In this document: in pieces, positions 5,888-9,959 of the stretch
How the letters are laid out: the number at the start of each line of letters is the position of its first letter
Numbering within the stretch: the stretch's first letter is position 1
Assembly: GCA_016207865.1 (NCBI GenBank)
Contig: JACQZD010000053.1
Coordinates: 1 to 9,959 of the forward strand
Source of the DNA: Nitrospirota bacterium
GTDB taxonomy: Bacteria; Nitrospirota; Thermodesulfovibrionia; UBA6902; DSMQ01
Length of the DNA stretch: 9,959 bases
Reading direction: 5' to 3'
Notes under the pieces: generated by a model
The model's database searches: none
Told to the model about the DNA's origin: nothing
What the model saw: the letters and a program-made list of their open reading frames with translations, nothing else
Program-made: the position numbers and the translations under genes

Positions 5888-7594
5888 TGGGGCTACAGGG
5901 ATTATGACCTTGCGCGGACAAAATATCTTCTTATATGGGGATGCGACCCGCTCAGCTCCAACAGGATGGTTCCCAATGCCATTAACAAATTCGGCGATAT
6001 TTTAGACCGCGCGACTGTAGCGGTGGTGGACCCGAGACTCAGCGCTGCCGCCGCAAAGTCGCATGAATGGCTTCCGGTTAAGCCCGGCGAAGACGGCGCA
6101 CTTGCAACTGCTATAGCGCATGTGATTCTCACTGAAGGGCTGTGGAGCAAGGAGTTTGTCGGAGATTTCAAAGACGGCAAAAACCTGTTCAAGGCCGGAC
6201 AGACGGTTGATGAGACATTATTTGAGGAAAAGCATACCAACGGGCTGGTAAAATGGTGGAATCTTGAACTGAAAGACAGGACGCCTGAATGGGCGGAAAA
6301 AGTGACCCTAATCCGCAAAGAACAGATTATAAGGGTAGCAAAGGGTATGGGCAAGGCAGCTCCGGCAGCGGCTGTTTGGCTTGGCCCTGGTCCGGTAATG
6401 AGCCCGAGGGGTGCATACCCATCCATGGCGGTTCACGCCTTAAACGGACTCCTCGGCTCTGCGGATAATGAGGGAGGCACCTTAAGAAATCCAAAGGTTC
6501 CCACGCATAAACTTCCGGGTCATGGTGATAAGGACAAAGAAATCTTTGATAAATATATGGACGGAATAGCAAAGGACGGCAGCAAAAAACCGAAGATAGA
6601 CCAGAGGGGAAGAAAGAATTTCCCCGGGATATCAGAAGGTAAGGCAGGAAGCAGTGTTATAACAAATAATGTTGCCAATGCTGTTTTGGCAGGCGACCCC
6701 TATGATATAAAGGTTGCCGTCAGCTATTGGGCTAACTTTAACTTCTCCTGTACCGGAACCGACAGATGGGACAAGGCAATGACAAAGATACCGTTCTATG
6801 TCCATATAGGCACTAACCCCTCAGAAATGGTGCAGTTTGCAGACATAGTCCTTCCTGCTGCACATCACGCCGCGGAAAAGCTGTCTGCTGTTGATAACAA
6901 GGGGAACCTGCATGCCCATCTCTCAATACAACAGCCTGTCGTTAAGAGGATATGGGATGTGAAGGCTGATGAGACTGAGATAATGTGGCTGCTTGCGGAG
7001 AAATTAAAGGCAAAAGGATTTCCAAATATCTATGACTATTTCTCTACAGAGTTCAAAGACCCTGAAACAGGAAAGACTCCTGTAAGCGCTGAAGAATTTA
7101 CAGAGATTGCTGTAAAGATTGTGAGCGCGCCAGTATGGAAACCCAAAGAGCCCCTTAAAGGCGATAAACTTGACGGATGGGAGGACTGTAAGAAAAAGGG
7201 AATATACAATACTGAACCTTACACATTCAGGAAACTGTGGGGCAACTTTCCGACAGAGACAAAGAAATTTGAGTTCTACAGTGAGACCCTGAAAAAGGCG
7301 CTCAGCGCAGCCGCTGAGAAAAACAAAACCACTGTTGATGATATTCTTGAGGCTTCAGGCTATCTCGCAAAGGGAGAAACGGCATTTGTGCCTCATTACG
7401 AGCCGCCCAAAAGGCATGGGGACAATAAGGAATATCCGTTTACGTTTATTGATTACAAATCCAGGCTCAACAGGGAAGGCAGAAGCCAGAACTGCTCATG
7501 GTATCAGGAGTTTAAAAAGGTTGATGTGGGTGATGAAAGCTGGGATGATGTCATAAAGATAAATCCCCTGGACGGCCAGAAACTGAAAATATAA
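5888..7594 (+). CDS. Molybdoenzyme, central fragment with MGD-binding domains
   Basis: An open frame can be drawn from an ATG at 5822, but its first residues (MKPINFYLLEGG) are out-of-frame translation of the previous piece. Recognisable homology begins at WGYRDYDL (codon at 5888). It then shows the typical MGD-binding and core segments: YLLIWGCDPLSSNR, VAVVDPRLS, WLPVKPGEDGALA, a GPGPVMSPRGAYPSMAVHALN region, and FADIVLPAAHHAAEKLSAVDNKGN. The last part enters the C-terminal beta-barrel domain (INPLDGQKLKI) and stops at TAA 7592. No start codon with a ribosome binding site exists for this piece, so it is probably not made as a separate protein. Confidence 0.83.
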   Translation, partial: WGYRDYDLARTKYLLIWGCDPLSSNRMVPNAINKFGDILDRATVAVVDPRLSAAAAKSHEWLPVKPGEDGALATAIAHVILTEGLWSKEFVGDFKDGKNLFKAGQTVDETLFEEKHTNGLVKWWNLELKDRTPEWAEKVTLIRKEQIIRVAKGMGKAAPAAAVWLGPGPVMSPRGAYPSMAVHALNGLLGSADNEGGTLRNPKVPTHKLPGHGDKDKEIFDKYMDGIAKDGSKKPKIDQRGRKNFPGISEGKAGSSVITNNVANAVLAGDPYDIKVAVSYWANFNFSCTGTDRWDKAMTKIPFYVHIGTNPSEMVQFADIVLPAAHHAAEKLSAVDNKGNLHAHLSIQQPVVKRIWDVKADETEIMWLLAEKLKAKGFPNIYDYFSTEFKDPETGKTPVSAEEFTEIAVKIVSAPVWKPKEPLKGDKLDGWEDCKKKGIYNTEPYTFRKLWGNFPTETKKFEFYSETLKKALSAAAEKNKTTVDDILEASGYLAKGETAFVPHYEPPKRHGDNKEYPFTFIDYKSRLNREGRSQNCSWYQEFKKVDVGDESWDDVIKINPLDGQKLKI

Positions 7595-7858
7595 ACCGGT
7601 GACACTGTAAAGGTTACCTCGCCCACAGGCACTATGACAGTCAAGGCAAAGCTGTGGGAAGGCGTGAGGCCCGGAACTGTTGCAAAGTGCTATGGTCAGG
7701 GGCACTGGGCTTACGGAAGGATTGCCGCAAAGGATTATTCAAAGTTCATTCCGAGGGGCGGCAACAACAATGACATACTGCCCGATGATTATGAACGCCT
7801 CACAGGCAGTACGGCGAGAAACGGCGGATTCACTGGAGTGAAGATAGAAAAGGTTTAA
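7595..7858 (+). CDS. Molybdoenzyme, C-terminal fragment of the MGD-binding barrel
   Basis: Directly after the TAA and in the same frame, the homology continues as TGDTVKVTSPTGTMTVKAK, the classic end of the Molydop_binding domain, then GVRPGTVAKCYGQGHWAYGR, and closes at 7858. A lysine codon AAA would join the two parts naturally (LKI-K-TGD), so a single A-to-T change explains the stop. The first internal ATG (7634) lacks a ribosome binding site and falls mid-domain, so this is a severed tail. Confidence 0.83.
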   Translation, partial: TGDTVKVTSPTGTMTVKAKLWEGVRPGTVAKCYGQGHWAYGRIAAKDYSKFIPRGGNNNDILPDDYERLTGSTARNGGFTGVKIEKV

Positions 7859-7877
7859 CTGAAAGGAGGATTAAGAT

Positions 7878-8729
7878 ATGCAATATGCAATGGTCATAGA
7901 TTTACAAAAATGCGTAGGCTGCGGGGCTTGCGCTCTTGCCTGCAAGACTGAAAACAACCCGCAGATGAGAAACAAAAAGCAGACCTTTCAAATGTTCAAC
8001 TGGGCTGACTTTGTTTTTAAGACAGAGGGAAAATTTCCGGATGTTTCATTTGCGGCAGTTCCCGTCCTCTGCAATCACTGCGCCGAGCCGTTATGCAAGA
8101 AAAGGTGCCCGGAGCCCAAGGCGTTGTACAAAACCGAGGACGGCATCACGATGTACAATTACAAATACTGCATACAGTGCAGGAAATGCCAGGAAGACTG
8201 CCCTTACAGTGCAAAAGACGTGGAAAAAGAAAAAGAGATGTACAGCGTTATAAGCTTTAATGAGGTCGGGCAGGAGACTCATGAATTTTATAAGGACAAT
8301 AAAGAACTGATAAAGGGCTGCACGTCTTCGCCTGCAGAAGTCGCCGGCAAGGCAAATGCCGTTCCCCCTCATAAACATGCTTACGCATATAAGGACGAAA
8401 AGGATTATAAAAATCCTAAAGAGACAAAAGGGAAAGGTGATCTCAAAGACGTAAGGCCGGACGGCTGGATAGAAAAGTGCACATTCTGCATCCACAGGGT
8501 TAGAAGGGGCGAAGACCCGTACTGTGTAGTGTCATGCCCGTCGCAGGCGCGCATATTCGGAGACCTTGAAAACCCTGACAGCAAGGTAAGCCAGCTTATT
8601 AAAAAATATAAGCCAATGAGGCTTAAAGACAACAAAGGCGCATGGCTGAAGGATTCGGAACTTGAAAAAAGCACAAAGCCTAATGTTTTCTACATAAGGA
8701 GTTTTAAGCCGGAGGCAAAGACAGCGTAG
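7878..8729 (+). CDS. Four-cluster [4Fe-4S] electron-transfer subunit (DmsB/PsrB/TtrB type)
   Basis: The 283-residue partner of the molybdoenzyme carries sixteen cysteines in four groups that would hold four [4Fe-4S] clusters. They are C12/15/18/22, C65/68/73/77, C98/101/104/108, and C201/204/216/220, the last within CTFCIHRVRRGEDPYC. It has no signal peptide, so it should travel to the periplasm with the Tat-tagged catalytic subunit. It would pass electrons between that subunit and the cytochrome. The start is firm: AAAGGAGG lies eight bases before the ATG, and the gene begins 19 bases after the molybdoenzyme's end. Residues ~110-197 between the third and fourth cysteine groups form an extra lysine-rich stretch, longer than in compact PsrB-like proteins. 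It is intact, unlike its partner. Confidence 0.93.
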   Translation: MQYAMVIDLQKCVGCGACALACKTENNPQMRNKKQTFQMFNWADFVFKTEGKFPDVSFAAVPVLCNHCAEPLCKKRCPEPKALYKTEDGITMYNYKYCIQCRKCQEDCPYSAKDVEKEKEMYSVISFNEVGQETHEFYKDNKELIKGCTSSPAEVAGKANAVPPHKHAYAYKDEKDYKNPKETKGKGDLKDVRPDGWIEKCTFCIHRVRRGEDPYCVVSCPSQARIFGDLENPDSKVSQLIKKYKPMRLKDNKGAWLKDSELEKSTKPNVFYIRSFKPEAKTA

Positions 8730-8790
8730 GATTTTTACGAATTTCAGGTGATGGAATTGCTTTATGGCAATTCCATCACCTTTAAAAATC
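8730..8790 (+). terminator. Strong hairpin between the FeS subunit and chaperone genes
   Basis: AGGTGATGGAATTGC (8746-8760) pairs perfectly over 15 bases with its reverse complement at 8767-8781 around a six-base loop. An outer helix, GATTTTTA (8730-8737) with TAAAAATC (8783-8790), could extend it. It starts at the base after the FeS stop codon. No proper T-run follows the stem (TTAAAAATC), so it may be a weak terminator, an RNA-processing or stability element, or a repeat, reducing chaperone expression relative to the enzyme genes. Confidence 0.6.
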
Positions 8791-8794
8791 AAAT

Positions 8795-9421
8795 ATGAAC
8801 AGCGAAGTTATTCTGCATAAGAGCATGACAGGCGACTGCTACAGGTTTTTGTCAGCGTGTTTTTGCATGCCCCAGAAAGATGTTTTTCTCGGTGAAAGTC
8901 TTTTGTCTAACCTCACAGGGCATCTGAAAAAAATATGCCCTGAGGCTTCGGTATTTTCCGTCAAAATGGAAAATAACATCCTGAAATACAGCAATGAGGA
9001 CCTTTCAGTAGAATATGCAAAGCTCTTTGTCGGACCTTACGAGCTTAAGGCGCCTCCTTACGGCTCGGTATATCTTGACAATGCTAAAATTGTCATGGGT
9101 GATTCCACTATGAAGGTTATTAAGCTGTATGAGGAAGAGGGACTTCGCAGGGACAGCAATTTCAGGGAATTGCCGGATCACATATCTGTTGAGCTGGAAT
9201 TCATGTATTTTCTGATTTACAGTGAAGTTGAGGCGTTGAAGAAGGCTGATATTACGGCTGCAAAGAGGTACACAGAGAGGCAGGGGGCATTCATGAACGA
9301 AATTCTCAGTAAGTGGATACCCTTGTGTTGCGAAAAGATAAAAAAAGGAACGGAAAATGATTTTTACACAGCGCTTGCTGATTGTACTTCTGTCTATTTA
9401 AAAAATTCACTTAAAAGCTAA
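8795..9421 (+). CDS. TorD/DmsD/NarJ-family molybdoenzyme maturation chaperone
   Basis: This 208-residue all-helical protein of the TorD superfamily typically binds the Tat signal and apo-form of a specific molybdoenzyme in the cytoplasm, delaying export until the cofactor is inserted. The family signature is clear: EYAKLFVGPYELKAPPYGSVY (73-93) and PDHISVELEFMYFL (127-140). Length is typical (about 200). The usual client would be the broken oxidoreductase upstream. The ATG at 8795 has no Shine-Dalgarno sequence and directly follows a hairpin. An ATG at 8825 (residue 11), just before the conserved YRFLSACF helix, is a possible alternative. The stop overlaps the convergent regulator's stop by four bases. 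Confidence 0.88.
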   Translation: MNSEVILHKSMTGDCYRFLSACFCMPQKDVFLGESLLSNLTGHLKKICPEASVFSVKMENNILKYSNEDLSVEYAKLFVGPYELKAPPYGSVYLDNAKIVMGDSTMKVIKLYEEEGLRRDSNFRELPDHISVELEFMYFLIYSEVEALKKADITAAKRYTERQGAFMNEILSKWIPLCCEKIKKGTENDFYTALADCTSVYLKNSLKS

Positions 9422-9959
9422 TCCTGCTCGCGCCCCAAATCTATCCCCAGCGCCTTGATTTTTCTGTGGAGGTTGCTTCTTTCTATTTCCATGTCCTCTG
9501 CTGTTTTTGAGACGTTCCAGTTGTTTTCGCTGAGTTTTTTAAGAATGAAATATTTTTCAAACCGCTCCCGCGCCTCTCGCAGAGTCTTATAATTGAGATA
9601 ATCAGGCTCCGCGCTGCCGAGGGATGGGAGGTCCTTTGAGTCAATGGTTTCAGTGGTATTCATTATTACAAAACGCTCAATGGTGTTTTTAAGCTCCCTT
9701 ACATTGCCGGGCCAGTCATAGCTTACCAGGGCGTCAAGCGTGGCCTGACTGATCTTTTTTGCCTTCCTGCCGTATTGCAGGGCGAAATTTTTAAGGAAGT
9801 GCTCTACCAGAAGCGGGATGTCATCTTTTCTTTCCCTGAGCGAAGGGACATTTACCGGGATTACGTTCAGCCTGAAATACAGGTCCTCCCTGAAGTTTGC
9901 CTTCTTAATCTCATCCTGCAGGTTTTTGTTTGTTGCCGCAATTATCCTCACATCAACCT
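9418..9959 (-). CDS. Sigma-54-dependent transcriptional activator, C-terminal part (5' end outside window)
   Basis: The frame is open to the window edge (…VDVRIIAATNKNL), so the gene's start lies to the right. The visible ~180 residues are the end of the AAA+ domain and the DNA-binding domain of an NtrC-type enhancer-binding protein: sensor I region IAATN, REDLYFRLNVIPVNVPSLRERKDDI, and sensor II region YDWPGNVRELKNTIER. After a linker comes a Fis-type helix-turn-helix (WNVSKTAEDMEIERSNLHRKIKALGI). The N-terminal sensing or receiver domain and the GAFTGA loop are not in view, so the signal is unknown. It is convergent with the chaperone gene and shares CTAA (9418-9421). Regulation of the respiratory cluster is possible, but no -24/-12 promoter is seen there. 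Confidence 0.92.
   Translation of the reverse strand, partial: VDVRIIAATNKNLQDEIKKANFREDLYFRLNVIPVNVPSLRERKDDIPLLVEHFLKNFALQYGRKAKKISQATLDALVSYDWPGNVRELKNTIERFVIMNTTETIDSKDLPSLGSAEPDYLNYKTLREARERFEKYFILKKLSENNWNVSKTAEDMEIERSNLHRKIKALGIDLGREQD

Larger units (their letters stand above)
5401..7858 (+). pseudogene. Broken Tat-exported molybdopterin oxidoreductase catalytic subunit
   Basis: Three open pieces together make one bis-MGD molybdoenzyme of the Psr/Phs/Ttr/Arr clade of the DMSO reductase superfamily. That clade acts in the periplasm on sulfur or arsenic oxyanions or similar acceptors. The pieces are frame-shifted against each other near 5860-5888, where about 30 expected residues including the Mo-ligand region also seem missing, and are interrupted again by an in-frame TAA at 7592-7594. 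Allowing for the missing part, the intact protein would be about 850 residues, normal for the family. AAAGGAGG (5388-5395) precedes the first ATG. Both lesions and the intact flanking genes suggest recent inactivation, or an assembly error. The substrate cannot be named from the sequence. Confidence 0.85.

Noticed and set aside
5860..5890. Programmed ribosomal frameshift joining the two molybdoenzyme pieces
   Set aside because: About 30 expected residues are missing as well as the frame change, so a frameshift would not restore the protein, and no clear slippery site with downstream structure is seen.
7634..7858. Independent small gene of 74 residues
   Set aside because: It is in frame with the preceding piece and contains the tail of the molybdopterin-binding barrel; it is the severed end of that gene.
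8091..8495. 134-residue minus-strand frame inside the FeS gene
   Set aside because: It is the antisense shadow of a gene whose sixteen cluster cysteines are all in the plus-strand frame.
4252..8729. Qrc (cytochrome c3:menaquinone reductase) complex
   Set aside because: Qrc also has a cytochrome, a molybdopterin-family subunit and an FeS protein, but it includes an NrfD-like subunit and needs no Mo-insertion chaperone. Here NrfD is absent and a TorD-type chaperone is present.

Overview
The window looks like chromosomal DNA of an anaerobic or microaerobic Gram-negative bacterium. My best guess is a Nitrospirota (Thermodesulfovibrionia-like) or deltaproteobacterial lineage, possibly from a metagenome bin. 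The grounds are moderate GC, strong AGGAGG ribosome binding sites, a Tat-exported molybdopterin oxidoreductase beside a multiheme cytochrome, a sigma-54 activator, and a palindromic GC-rich repeat translated inside a protein. This assignment is inferred from style and gene content.

Layout. Positions 45-118 (minus) hold tRNA-Pro(GGG). Positions 120-433 carry no gene but are dense in repeats: a damaged copy of the tRNA 5' half, a short perfect palindrome, heptamer repeats, and a ~159-bp imperfect palindrome. Next on the minus strand are a short MerR-type regulator (434-766) and an IHF-alpha/HU-type protein (790-1071), the latter driven by a perfect-consensus sigma-70 promoter. A 510-residue AMP-forming acyl-CoA synthetase (1188-2720, minus) is divergent from a phosphomannomutase/phosphoglucomutase (2827-4194, plus).

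The second half (4252-9421, plus) is a respiratory cluster. It comprises a membrane-anchored cytochrome with nine potential hemes, a Tat-exported bis-MGD molybdoenzyme of the Psr/Phs/Ttr/Arr clade, a four-cluster ferredoxin-like electron-transfer subunit, and a TorD-family maturation chaperone. Electrons would pass between the quinone pool, the cytochrome, the FeS subunit and the Mo site in the periplasm. No NrfD/PsrC-type membrane subunit is present, so the cytochrome is the likely membrane link. A sigma-54-dependent regulator runs in from the right edge on the minus strand and overlaps the chaperone's stop codon tail to tail.

The main anomaly is that the catalytic Mo subunit is broken in two places, while the cytochrome, FeS subunit and chaperone are intact. 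A deletion plus frameshift near 5860-5888 removes the stretch expected to carry the Mo ligand. A separate in-frame TAA lies at 7592. This looks like a recently inactivated respiratory reductase, unless the assembly is wrong. I found no clear evidence of a wholly new system. The unusual items are the broken reductase, the nonaheme cytochrome with atypical heme motifs, the translated repeat in the synthetase, and the repeat-rich tRNA-proximal gap.
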